Origin: Lachnospiraceae bacterium UBA3692
GTDB taxonomy: Bacteria > Bacillota > Clostridia > Lachnospirales > Lachnospiraceae
NCBI GenBank assembly: GCA_002372815.1
Contig: DFIR01000012.1
Span: 1-32,100, forward strand
Direction of reading: 5' to 3'
Length of the DNA stretch: 32,100 nt
Shown: positions 16,149 to 24,744 of the stretch, one piece after another
Position numbering within the stretch: position 1 is the first letter of the stretch
Layout: every line of letters begins with the position of its first letter
The notes under the pieces: model-generated
The model's input: the letters and a program-made list of their open reading frames with translations, nothing else
What the model was told of the DNA's origin: nothing
The model's database searches: none
Made by a program: the position numbers and the translations under genes

Positions 16149-17492
16149 ATGAGTCCTGAAATGTTAAGCCTTATTGGTATTCTGTTAGGCCTTGCGATCT
16201 TCATCGGAGGCATGTTCAAAGGCTATCACATCCTGCTGTGCACGATCGTTGCATCAGCTGTGACCCTGCTTCTGTCCGGTGTGGATTTCTGGACGGGCAT
16301 GTCCGAGAACTACCTTGTCGGTTTCTCGGGAACCTATCAGAGTTATTTCCTGCTGTTCTTCTTCAGCGCGCTGTTTGCGAAGCTGCTCGGCGACACAGGC
16401 GCGGCCCAGTCCATTGCTTATAAGATGGTCCGTCTTGTCAAGAAGTTCCCCGGCAAGGAAAAAGTCGCGGCCGTCCTCTGCGTGGCAGCGATCCAGGCGA
16501 TCCTGACCCTCGGCGGTGTCAGCCTGTTCGTCGTTACCTACACCGTCGTCGCGATCGGCTATGAGATGTTCAAGGAACTGAAGGTGCCGTGGAAGCTCTT
16601 CGTCTGCTCTTCGATCGGTTCCGCGACCTTCACCGCCGGTATGTTCCCCGGCACCCCGCAGCTGACCAACCTGATTCCGATGGAGTACCTCGGAACAGAA
16701 GCGACAGCGGCTCCGGTCCTGTCCATCCTCTGCTGCATCTTCTCCCTTGCGCTTTCCATCGGCTGGGTCATTTTCATCGTTGGACAGTGTGAGAAGAACC
16801 ACGAAGAATTCATGCCTTCCGGAACGGAAATTTCAAAGGTTATGGAGAACGCCACCGTCGAGCGTATGGCAGAGCTTCCCCTCTGGAAGTGCATCATGCC
16901 CTCCATCGTGCTGTTCGTGATCCTGAACGGCTTCAAGCCCGGCACGGTCATGTCCCTGCTGTACACCTGCATCTTCACGTTTGTGTGGTTCATGATCTTC
17001 CCGGACACCCGTGCGCTGCTCAACATCAAGACTGCCACCGTCGGTGCTGTCTCCAACTGCTCCCAGTCCATCATCGCCCTGGCATCCGCCGGTGCGTTCG
17101 GCAACGTCGTGAAAGCTGTTCCCGGTTTCGAGTACATCCTGAACTCCCTGGATATGCTGCCCAACAACCCTTACCTGAAGGTCATCCTTGCGGTCAACCT
17201 GGTCGCCGGCTTCTGCGGATCTTCCTCCAACGGCCTGCGTCTGTCCCTCGGCCTTCTCGGCGACAGATTCCTGTCCTATGGTATTCCGGCCCCGGCTCTG
17301 CACAGACTGTGCTCCATCTCGGCGCTCGGCCTTGACTCGCTGCCGCATTCCTCTGCTGTTGCCAACAACTACGCAGTTCAGAGAATCACCTATAAGGAAG
17401 CCTACATCAACAACTTCATGTTCTCTGTCGTATTCAACATCCTGACTGCGATCTTCGCGGCAGTCCTGATCCATTTTGGACTTTCCTTCTAA
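16149..17492 (+). CDS. GntP-type carboxylate permease, copy 2
   Basis: This 447-residue polytopic membrane protein is a paralogue of the one at 8909. Both contain MLSLIGILLGL near the start, the GGVSLFVVTY-type motif in the first half, FPGTPQLTNLIP (copy 1: LPGAPSVTNLLP) and GLDSLPHSS near the end. GntP-superfamily members import hydroxy- or keto-acids by cation symport. AAGGGAG lies about 7 nt before the ATG. It follows the dehydrogenase by 60 nt and precedes the first CaiB/BaiF gene by 25 nt. The two permeases differ in the loops and in the PG-P-TN motif surroundings, consistent with different substrates or affinities. Confidence 0.85.
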   Translation: MSPEMLSLIGILLGLAIFIGGMFKGYHILLCTIVASAVTLLLSGVDFWTGMSENYLVGFSGTYQSYFLLFFFSALFAKLLGDTGAAQSIAYKMVRLVKKFPGKEKVAAVLCVAAIQAILTLGGVSLFVVTYTVVAIGYEMFKELKVPWKLFVCSSIGSATFTAGMFPGTPQLTNLIPMEYLGTEATAAPVLSILCCIFSLALSIGWVIFIVGQCEKNHEEFMPSGTEISKVMENATVERMAELPLWKCIMPSIVLFVILNGFKPGTVMSLLYTCIFTFVWFMIFPDTRALLNIKTATVGAVSNCSQSIIALASAGAFGNVVKAVPGFEYILNSLDMLPNNPYLKVILAVNLVAGFCGSSSNGLRLSLGLLGDRFLSYGIPAPALHRLCSISALGLDSLPHSSAVANNYAVQRITYKEAYINNFMFSVVFNILTAIFAAVLIHFGLSF

Positions 17493-17517
17493 AACCTAAC
17501 ACCATCCGGAGGCAACA

Positions 17518-18732
17518 ATGAGACCACTTGAAGGTATTAAAGTCGTAGAACTTTCCTCTGTCGTTGCTGCCCCCTCTGTCGGGCGCCGGCTTGTTATGTT
17601 CGGCGCCCGTTCCATCAAGATCGAATCTATAGAGGGTGAGCAGTTCAGAACATTCGGCAAATCTTATCAGACACCGGACTCGGAAGATGAGAATCCGCTG
17701 TTTGACCAGTACAATGCGTTAAAGGAGTCCATCCCTCTGAATCTGAAATCGAAGGGCGGCATGGACATCATGATGCGGCTTCTTAAAGACGCGGATGTTT
17801 TTCTTACCAATATGAGACCTGCAGCACTGAAAAGGCTCAGCCTGGATTATGAAACGCTGAAGGAGTGGAATCCGAGGCTGATCTATGCGATCGTGACCGG
17901 ATATGGTGATAAAGGTCCCGACAAAGATCTGCCGGGCTTTGACACCACGGCATTCTGGGGCGCTTCGGGATTTAATACGGATATGTCCGTACTGACGGAC
18001 AACTATCTTCCCACCATTTTCCCCGGCGGCATGGGAGATCAGATCACCGCGGCGGAACTTGCCGGAGCCATCTGCTCTGCACTGTACGCGAGAGAGAAGA
18101 CCGGCAAGGGAGACAGAGTGACGGCATCCCTTCTGGCGACGGCACTCTGGTCCACCTGCCTGATGAACTGCTCCACACAATTTGGCCGCAGTTATCCTAT
18201 GACCAGGTACCAGGCAAGTCCTACACCGTACCGGTGCAAGGACAACGAGTTCCTGGTATTCACGATCCTGTCGAACTTTGAGAAACAGTTCACAGGCGTC
18301 TGCAAAGCGATCGGCAGGCCCGATATGCTGACGGATGAGCGCTTCTGGCCGCAGCCCAATTTCGTCAAGCCTGAGAATACCAAGCTCTTCATCCAGACGT
18401 GCGAGAAGGCTTTCGCGGAGAAGACCTGCGAAGAGTGGCTCGCGATCCTGCGCAGCAACGATGTGGCGTGTAGCCGCATGAACCACTTCAAAGACTATGT
18501 GAACAATGAGCAGGCCAAGGTCAATGGCTTCATTCGTGAGCATGTCATGCCCAGCGGCCGGAAATGCTATGTGACGCTTCCTCCCGCCAGATCCGACAAC
18601 GCGGGCGAACCCGAGATGGGAAGAGGTCCTTTCCTCGGTGAGAATACGATCGCCATCCTGCAGGAGCTCGGATATTCGCAGGAGGAGATCGAGACACTGA
18701 CAAGCAATGGATCGACTGTCGCGCATGCATGA
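17518..18732 (+). CDS. CaiB/BaiF (family III) CoA-transferase, copy 1
   Basis: This 404-residue family III CoA-transferase would pass CoA between two acids through an aspartyl-CoA thioester. Seen: the N-terminal PLEGIKVVELSSVVAAPSVGR, the IKIE strand, DVFLTNMRP, the GYGDKGP loop with PGFD, then MGD with the likely catalytic Asp174 followed by the conserved AREKTGKGDRV, and the C-terminal FLGENTIAILQELGYS. A CCGGAGG site precedes the ATG. It is immediately followed (16 nt) by a second family member, which would fit a heteromeric enzyme or two transferases acting in sequence. Other members are formyl-CoA transferase, CaiB, BaiF and phenyllactate transferase FldA, so the substrate cannot be assigned. 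Confidence 0.93.
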   Translation: MRPLEGIKVVELSSVVAAPSVGRRLVMFGARSIKIESIEGEQFRTFGKSYQTPDSEDENPLFDQYNALKESIPLNLKSKGGMDIMMRLLKDADVFLTNMRPAALKRLSLDYETLKEWNPRLIYAIVTGYGDKGPDKDLPGFDTTAFWGASGFNTDMSVLTDNYLPTIFPGGMGDQITAAELAGAICSALYAREKTGKGDRVTASLLATALWSTCLMNCSTQFGRSYPMTRYQASPTPYRCKDNEFLVFTILSNFEKQFTGVCKAIGRPDMLTDERFWPQPNFVKPENTKLFIQTCEKAFAEKTCEEWLAILRSNDVACSRMNHFKDYVNNEQAKVNGFIREHVMPSGRKCYVTLPPARSDNAGEPEMGRGPFLGENTIAILQELGYSQEEIETLTSNGSTVAHA

Positions 18733-18748
18733 CAGATGAGGTGAAAAA

Positions 18749-19969
18749 ATGACAGCTGATATCAAAAAACCGTTTAAAGGAATCAAAGTCGTCGACCTGA
18801 CTTCTTATCTTGCGGCACCTCTGTCCGGGAGACTGATGGCAGAGCTCGGCGCGGATGTTATCAAAGTGGAATCTTTCAAGGGCGACCCTTATCGCACTTA
18901 CGGCACAGCTATGTGCTGCCCGATCGATGAGAAAGAGAACCCTGTTTTCGACGCCTACAACGCTTCCAAGAGAAGCTGCCCGATCAACGTCAAGACGGCG
19001 AAGGGCAAGGAGCTCTTCTTCAAGCTTCTGGAACAGGCGGACGTCTTCCTGACCAACAACAGAGAGCAGTCCCTGGAGAAGTTGGGCATCGACTATGCCT
19101 CCATCAAGGACCGCTTCCCGAGGCTGGTGTACGTGACGGTCTCCGGTTACGGCATGAAGGGACCGGATGTGAATCAGCCCGGTTTCGACAGCATCGCGTT
19201 CTTTGCGAAGAGCGGCATGCTGGCGGATGTCGTCATGAAGGGCGCCATGCCGGCGATCCCGATCTCCGCGGGCGGCGACAACATGACCGGCCTGATCGGC
19301 TACTGCGCGATCGTGACGGCACTTCTCGCAAGAGAGCGGACCGGCAAGGGCGATCACATTGATGTTTCCCTGTATGGCAATGGCGTCTGGATGGCAGGTC
19401 TTCTGGCACTGACCTCTCATTTCGGCGAGATCTATCCGAAGGAGCGGTACACGCTGAAGCCCTGCAACAACAACGTTTATCAGTGCGGCGACGGCGAGTG
19501 GGTCGCGTTCACGATCCTTGAGTTCGAGCGCTACTTCTCCAAGTTCTGTGAAGTGCTGGAGTGCCCGGATCTGGCCAAGGATCCCAGGTGGCAGACCAGG
19601 GCGGATTCCCTGAAGCATCGCGCAGAGCTGATCCCCGAGATCGAGAAAGTCCTGATCCGCTTCAGCTCGGACGAGGTCGTGAAGAGACTGCAGTCCGTGG
19701 ACATCGTCGTCTCCAAGGTCATGCACTACAAAGACCTGGAATTCGAGCCGCAGGCGCTTGAAAACGACTATATGCGCATCGTGGAAGCGGAGAACGGCGA
19801 CAAGTATCCGACCTTCATCAACCCGCTGAAGAGTGAGAATATCGGTCAGTACGAATTCAAGAGAGGACCGCATCTCGGAGAAAACACCGTGGATGTTCTG
19901 GGAGAACTTGGATATTCCGCGGAAGAGATCGATCAGCTGGTCAAGGAAGGCATCGTTCTCAAGCGTTAA
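18749..19969 (+). CDS. CaiB/BaiF (family III) CoA-transferase, copy 2
   Basis: This 406-residue paralogue of the neighbouring transferase has PFKGIKVVDLTSYLAAPLSGR, IKVESFKGDPYRTYG, VFLTNNREQSLEKLG, GYGMKGPDVNQPGFD and the active-site GGDNMTG with the likely catalytic Asp177, then ARERTGKGDHIDVSL. The C-terminal LGENTVDVLGELGYS matches the family. GAGGTG precedes the ATG at a short distance. The sequence is well diverged from copy 1 outside the motifs, so the pair is not a recent duplication. It ends a tight CoA-transferase pair; a 92-nt gap with a hairpin follows before the ligase gene. Confidence 0.93.
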   Translation: MTADIKKPFKGIKVVDLTSYLAAPLSGRLMAELGADVIKVESFKGDPYRTYGTAMCCPIDEKENPVFDAYNASKRSCPINVKTAKGKELFFKLLEQADVFLTNNREQSLEKLGIDYASIKDRFPRLVYVTVSGYGMKGPDVNQPGFDSIAFFAKSGMLADVVMKGAMPAIPISAGGDNMTGLIGYCAIVTALLARERTGKGDHIDVSLYGNGVWMAGLLALTSHFGEIYPKERYTLKPCNNNVYQCGDGEWVAFTILEFERYFSKFCEVLECPDLAKDPRWQTRADSLKHRAELIPEIEKVLIRFSSDEVVKRLQSVDIVVSKVMHYKDLEFEPQALENDYMRIVEAENGDKYPTFINPLKSENIGQYEFKRGPHLGENTVDVLGELGYSAEEIDQLVKEGIVLKR

Positions 19970-19990
19970 CAACGTATAACATATCGGATG

Positions 19991-20020
19991 GCCGGGGCTT
20001 TCCTTCCAGAAAGTCCCGGC
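19991..20020 (+). other. Intercistronic hairpin between transferase 2 and ligase
   Basis: GCCGGGGCTTT (19991-20001) pairs with AAAGTCCCGGC (20010-20020) with one G-U pair, extended by C20002-G20009, around a 6-nt loop. No T-run follows, so it may slow decay of the upstream message or act as a processing site, leaving less message for the downstream genes. Confidence 0.55.
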
Positions 20021-20061
20021 GACTGGTATAAGCCACATTGGGGAGTGCGGGAATCGGGAAA

Positions 20062-21591
20062 ATGAATACTACGAACGGTTTTGTACACAATATCTATATG
20101 TGCAGAAGCGCGTTTCTCGGCGACAAGACAGCGATCTACGATTATGATCTGAAGCGTGCATATTCCTACAAAGAGATCGATGAACGCTCCGACCGCGTCG
20201 CCGCCTGTCTCACACAAGTCTATCATGTCGAAAAGGGAGAACGGATCGGCATCTGCGCGCTCAACAGAGTCGAATTCTTTGATCTCTTTTTCGCGTGCTA
20301 TAAAACAGGGATCATCCTTTCGACCTACAACGGGAAGCTGATGGACTGGGAACTCTCGCAGCTGATCGAAAATGAAACGCCGAAGCTTGTCTTTGCCGAC
20401 AGTACGTATATTGAGAAGATCAACGGCGTCCGGAAAGAGCGGCTGGCCGCTTTCGAAGTGATCGACCTGGATGCGGAAAACGGCGGGATCGGACGGTTTC
20501 TTTCCTATGACGGGGCATTTACCGCCTATGAGCCGGATATGGAAGACATCCTGATGCTGATCCACACCGGGGGGACGACCGGCCTGCCGAAAGCGGCGAT
20601 GATCTCTTATCGGGCAATCGTTTTCAATTCTGTCAGCACGATCCTGTCGCACGAGCTCAACAGTTCCGATGTGACATACCTGATGCTGCCCCTGTTCCAC
20701 ACCGCTGCCTGGAACAGCATCTCTCTCGGGATGTTTCTCGCCGGCGGCAAGATCATCCTGAAGAAGAAGTTCGACGTCAGCGAGACATACGACATCATTC
20801 AGAACGAACGGCCTTCGTTCCTTCTTGCTGTCCCGACGATCTATGTGCGTCTGGCAGAGGACCCGCGGTTCGAGACCACGGATTTCTCCTGCATCAAATC
20901 CCTGCGCTGCGGTGCGGCGCCGCTTCCGATGGCGCTGTTTGAGACCTATGACCGCAAAAATCTTCCGCTGTGCAATTCCTACGGCCTTACGGAATGCGGT
21001 CCCAGCAACTTCTCCTTCCCCATGCGCCTGACGAGTCAGGAGACGCTGCGGAGAAAGGCGGGATTCGTCGGACGTCCTTATCATTTCAATAAAGTGCGGA
21101 TCGTGGACGAGCAGGGGGAGCCGGTAAGTCCGAATACCCCGGGAGATCTGGAATTCTCCGGACCGCTGACGTTCTCCGGCTACTGGAACAACGAAGAGGA
21201 ATCCGTAAACGCCAGGGACGGAGAGTGGGTCAGGACCGGAGATATTGCCATCTGTGACGAAGAGGGCTTCTACAAGATCATCGGACGCAGGAAGAACATG
21301 TTCATCAGCGGCGGAGAGAATATCTTTCCGATCGAGATCGAGAACATCCTCATGGCGATGGACGAAGTGGAGGACTGCGGCGTGATCGGCGTCGAAGATT
21401 CCTGCTGGGGTGAGGTCGGCAAGGCATTCATCCGGCTGAGAGACGGCGCGGGCATCACGGAAGAGGATATTCGCGCGCGATGCAAGAAGAAGCTCCCTTC
21501 CATCAAGATCCCCAAATACATTGCCTTTGTGAAGGAACTGCCGCGGAATGGGGTCGGCAAGCTGATGTATGCCCGGCTCCATGAGATGTGA
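20062..21591 (+). CDS. AMP-forming acyl-CoA synthetase (CaiC/FadK-like acyl-CoA ligase)
   Basis: This 509-residue adenylate-forming enzyme would activate a carboxylic acid with ATP and CoA. Motifs seen: the P-loop TGGTTGLPKA (169-178), GLTECG (308-313) and VRTGDIAICDEEGFYKIIGR with Asp394. GGENIFP follows, and PRNGVGKLMYAR near the C-terminus carries the catalytic Lys500. The length fits CaiC and medium-chain ligases. I start at the ATG at 20062; the frame continues upstream to a TTG at 20038, but those codons look non-coding. The ribosome binding site is weak (GGGA close to the ATG). With CoA-transferases beside it, the ligase may prime the first CoA ester or serve a different acid. Confidence 0.93.
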   Translation: MNTTNGFVHNIYMCRSAFLGDKTAIYDYDLKRAYSYKEIDERSDRVAACLTQVYHVEKGERIGICALNRVEFFDLFFACYKTGIILSTYNGKLMDWELSQLIENETPKLVFADSTYIEKINGVRKERLAAFEVIDLDAENGGIGRFLSYDGAFTAYEPDMEDILMLIHTGGTTGLPKAAMISYRAIVFNSVSTILSHELNSSDVTYLMLPLFHTAAWNSISLGMFLAGGKIILKKKFDVSETYDIIQNERPSFLLAVPTIYVRLAEDPRFETTDFSCIKSLRCGAAPLPMALFETYDRKNLPLCNSYGLTECGPSNFSFPMRLTSQETLRRKAGFVGRPYHFNKVRIVDEQGEPVSPNTPGDLEFSGPLTFSGYWNNEEESVNARDGEWVRTGDIAICDEEGFYKIIGRRKNMFISGGENIFPIEIENILMAMDEVEDCGVIGVEDSCWGEVGKAFIRLRDGAGITEEDIRARCKKKLPSIKIPKYIAFVKELPRNGVGKLMYARLHEM

Positions 21592-21612
21592 CCTGTCATA
21601 GGGAATTACAAG

Positions 21613-23034
21613 ATGAACAAAAGGCTGAAAAAAAAGAACATTTTTCTTATTCTGGGCATTCTTATGCTCGTTGTGATCGGATATCTGCTGCCTGTCCCGG
21701 CAGCGCTGGAACATGCCGCCGTGCAGGCGGGCAGCACCGGGAAGACAGCGCTTCGTGTACTGGCTGTTACGGTTCTCGCTGTTTGCTGGTGGAGCGGTGC
21801 TGTTTTTCCGGACTGGCTCACGGCGATCGCTATGCTTACGCTATGGACACTGTTGGGAGGCTTCCCCTTCAGCACCGTCTTCGGTTCTTTTGCTGGGACA
21901 TCCACATGGATCATTTTCGGAGCCTTCTGTCTTGCAACAGCAATCTCCAAGACCGGGCTGTTCAAGAGATTGTCCTGGTTTCTGCTGCAGGTATTCCCGC
22001 CGACATTCCAGGGACAGACGTTGGCGATGATCGTGATCGGCCTGATCTGCAGCCCGCTTATTCCGAGCGCGACCGCGAAAGCGCTGCTGGGCGTCTCGAT
22101 CGCAATGGGCCTGGCGGACACCATGGAATATGCGGCGGATTCCAAAGGCCGGTACGGTATGTTCTTTGCGGCCTGGGCCGGGTTCGGACTCTCCGCGCCG
22201 ATCTTTGTGAGCGGCAGCGTCTATGGTTATACCCTGATGGGCGTTCTGCCCGAGGACTGTGGAATTGACTGGGGCAAATGGGCACTGGCCATGATTCCCT
22301 GGACTATCGTGGTGTTTGTCAGCCTGTATGTGATCATCCGGTTCTTCTTCAAGCCGGTGGACACGGTCGCACTGTCCAAAGAGTATGCACGGGAACAGTA
22401 CAGGAAGCTCGGTAAACTGGAAGGCAAGGAATTGCAGACGGCGATCGTGCTGTGCGCGACGGTCGTTCTGTGGACGCTGGAATCCCGGATCGGCGTCAAT
22501 GCTTCTGTTTCGGGAATGATCGCGGCGTTCTTCTGTTTCGCGCTGGGGATCCTCGAACCGAAGGAGATCTACACGGCACCGAACTGGAACCTGGTCGTCT
22601 TCGTCGGTGGTGTGCTGAGCCTTGGGAGCATTTTCTCCAAGGTGGGGATCGATCTCTGGGTGCAGGAGGTGCTGAACCCGCTGTTCGGCCGTGTGTCCAG
22701 TACCATTCTGGTCTGCGTCCTGATCGCAGTCATCACGATCCTGGTCCGGTTCCTGTTGGCTGCGCACTCGGCAGCAATCATCGTCATGATGGCGATCTTT
22801 GCTCCCGTCGCAGCCACCATTGGACTGAGCCCGTTTGTCATCGGCATGATCATCTACACATCCGGCATGTGCTGGTTCGTGCCGTACCAGAACGTGGTCT
22901 TCACAACATCGATCACCTGTACGGAGGGGAAAGTCAAATACAAGAAGACGCTGTTGTTCTGTGTGATCTACGAGATCATTTCCATGGCTGCATGTCTGAT
23001 CAGCCTTCCTTATTGGAAGATGCTCGGCGTGTAA
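21613..23034 (+). CDS. DASS/SLC13-type anion:sodium symporter
   Basis: This 473-residue polytopic membrane protein has a basic N-terminus (NKRLKKKN) and about 11-12 hydrophobic segments. The stretch SFAGTSTWIIFGAFCLATAI in the first third and a matching second half (NWNLVVFVGGVLSLGSIF, then AAHSAAIIVMMAIFAP) show the internal repeat of the divalent anion:Na+ symporter family. That family carries di- and tricarboxylates such as succinate or tartrate, or sulfate. The start at 21613 has only a weak AGGGAA site, 21 nt after the ligase stop, suggesting modest or coupled translation. It is the fourth carrier in the locus and of a different family from the others. Confidence 0.85.
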   Translation: MNKRLKKKNIFLILGILMLVVIGYLLPVPAALEHAAVQAGSTGKTALRVLAVTVLAVCWWSGAVFPDWLTAIAMLTLWTLLGGFPFSTVFGSFAGTSTWIIFGAFCLATAISKTGLFKRLSWFLLQVFPPTFQGQTLAMIVIGLICSPLIPSATAKALLGVSIAMGLADTMEYAADSKGRYGMFFAAWAGFGLSAPIFVSGSVYGYTLMGVLPEDCGIDWGKWALAMIPWTIVVFVSLYVIIRFFFKPVDTVALSKEYAREQYRKLGKLEGKELQTAIVLCATVVLWTLESRIGVNASVSGMIAAFFCFALGILEPKEIYTAPNWNLVVFVGGVLSLGSIFSKVGIDLWVQEVLNPLFGRVSSTILVCVLIAVITILVRFLLAAHSAAIIVMMAIFAPVAATIGLSPFVIGMIIYTSGMCWFVPYQNVVFTTSITCTEGKVKYKKTLLFCVIYEIISMAACLISLPYWKMLGV

Positions 23035-23097
23035 GGAAATGACATGAATATGAAGAACTGCATGCAGCCACAGGACTGTGGCAGATGGGAGGGTATG

Positions 23098-23892
23098 ATG
23101 CAAGACGTCGAGTTCAAACATTTTAAGCTGGAAGTGGAAGACGGGATCGCCATCTTTACGATCTGCAGGGAGGACAAGCTGAACGCCCTCAATCCGGACG
23201 CGTGGGATGATATCGACCGTTTCTCCGACTATATCGAGAAGAATGACGGAATCAAAGCGGCGATCATCACCGGTTCGGGAGACAAGGCGTTTATTGCCGG
23301 CGCGGATATCGGAGGGGTCGCCTCGATGGATACGCTAGCCGCGATCCACAGAACCAGCTCTGATACACAGGTCGTCCTGACGAAGCTGGAGAATAACCGC
23401 AAGCCGATCGTTGCAGCGATCAACGGGTATTGCCTTGGCGGCGGCTTTGAACTGGCTATGGCATGTGATATTCGGATCGTGTCAGAGAATGCCTTGCTTG
23501 GACTGCCGGAGACGAATCTCGGAATCCTTCCCGGGGCCGGCGGAACGCAGCGTCTTGCACGGATTGCCGGGATCGGTGTTGCGAAGCAGATGATCCTGAT
23601 GGGAATCCAGTACACAGGGCAGGAAGCGGTCGCCCGCAATCTGGCAGCCATGTGTGTCCCGCAGGACCAGTTGATGGCTACAGCGAAGAAGATGGTCGTC
23701 CGGATGACCAGAAAGGGACCTCTGGGTCTGGAGTTCGCGAAGAAAGCGATCAATATGTCACTGGATACCGATGAGAAGACTGGCATGTATATTGAACGGC
23801 TGTCCTTCGCCCTCCTCCTTGGAACGGAGGACAAGAAGGAAGGCACGAACGCATTTCTCGAGAAGAGACACGCGGTCTTTAAAGGCAGATAA
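23098..23892 (+). CDS. Enoyl-CoA hydratase (crotonase family), copy 2
   Basis: This 264-residue crotonase has both hydratase glutamates: Glu118 in GYCLGGGFELAMACD and Glu138 in GLPETNLGILPGAGGTQR. It should therefore hydrate a 2-enoyl-CoA to the 3-hydroxyacyl-CoA. The look is that of short-chain enoyl-CoA hydratase (crotonase of butyrate-type clostridia). I chose the ATG at 23098 because GGGAGGG ends 4 nt before it and the encoded start aligns in length with relatives. An earlier in-frame ATG at 23044, with AAGGAA in front, would add 18 residues and remains possible. The next crotonase gene follows after 15 nt. Confidence 0.9.
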   Translation: MQDVEFKHFKLEVEDGIAIFTICREDKLNALNPDAWDDIDRFSDYIEKNDGIKAAIITGSGDKAFIAGADIGGVASMDTLAAIHRTSSDTQVVLTKLENNRKPIVAAINGYCLGGGFELAMACDIRIVSENALLGLPETNLGILPGAGGTQRLARIAGIGVAKQMILMGIQYTGQEAVARNLAAMCVPQDQLMATAKKMVVRMTRKGPLGLEFAKKAINMSLDTDEKTGMYIERLSFALLLGTEDKKEGTNAFLEKRHAVFKGR

Positions 23893-23907
23893 CGAGAGGA
23901 GCGGGGG

Positions 23908-24696
23908 ATGGAATACCAGTATATCAAGGTGACTGTGCAGGATCGTATCGCTACGATCACCCTGAACCGGCCGGAAGTCAGCAACGCTTTTGCAAAGGAA
24001 TCCTTTATAGAAGTGGGGGATGCGGTGGATCTTTTTTCAAAAGATCCTGATGTAGGTGTTGTGGTGATCACCGGGGAGGGGAAGCACTTTTCGGCCGGCG
24101 GGGACATCTACAGCTTCCGCGACCGGATCGAACGAGGCGAGTACATCACGGAGGCGAGGGTCCTGAATGCGGCCCGTATGGCGGTGCGGATCCGCAGATG
24201 TGAGAAACCGACGGTCGCGATGATCAACGGCGCGGCTGCGGGCGCAGGCATGTCCTGTGCGCTTGCCTGCGATTTCCGGGTCGTGCAGCCTTCCAGCCGG
24301 ATGAGTATGGCCTTCATAAATATGGGCCTGCCCGGTGATACGCTGGGAATCTATCATCTGATCAAACTGATCGGTGCCGACAGAGCGGAGCTTCTGCTGA
24401 TGACCGGCGAGCCGGTGAGAGGGGAAGACTGTGTAAAAAGCGGATTGGCGACCATTTATGCAGAAGAAGGGAAACTGCAGGAGGAGACGTATGCTCTTGC
24501 CCGGAAGCTGGCGGCAAAATCCATGGAAGGTCACATGGCGCAGAAACGGATGATCAATCGCTTTTATTATGATCAGCTGGACCAGTTTCTTCTGCCGGAA
24601 GCGGAGGAGATGGCAAGGTGCTCCAGATTGCCGGACTTCACGGAGGCTGTCTATGCCTTCCTTGAAAAGAGATCTCCTGTATTTAATAAGAACTGA
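23908..24696 (+). CDS. Crotonase-fold protein lacking both hydratase glutamates (copy 3)
   Basis: This 262-residue protein is a clear crotonase (ITLNRPEVSNAF, then FSAGGDI, then NGAAAGAGMSCALACD), but the first catalytic Glu position holds Ser116 and the second holds Phe136. It should not be a classical hydratase. The stretch AFINMGLPGDTLG recalls PaaG-type isomerases (F..IGLVPD), where an Asp acts, although here the Asp is one residue later. Possible roles are double-bond isomerase, thioesterase, decarboxylase or a non-catalytic partner of copy 2. The GAGGAGCGGGGG site is just before the ATG. It is translated 15 nt after copy 2 and 48 nt before the flavin enzyme. Confidence 0.88.
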   Translation: MEYQYIKVTVQDRIATITLNRPEVSNAFAKESFIEVGDAVDLFSKDPDVGVVVITGEGKHFSAGGDIYSFRDRIERGEYITEARVLNAARMAVRIRRCEKPTVAMINGAAAGAGMSCALACDFRVVQPSSRMSMAFINMGLPGDTLGIYHLIKLIGADRAELLLMTGEPVRGEDCVKSGLATIYAEEGKLQEETYALARKLAAKSMEGHMAQKRMINRFYYDQLDQFLLPEAEEMARCSRLPDFTEAVYAFLEKRSPVFNKN

Positions 24697-24744
24697 CAGA
24701 TGTCCGGAGATTATTCTGACAGGGCTGTCACAGGGAGGACAGAG

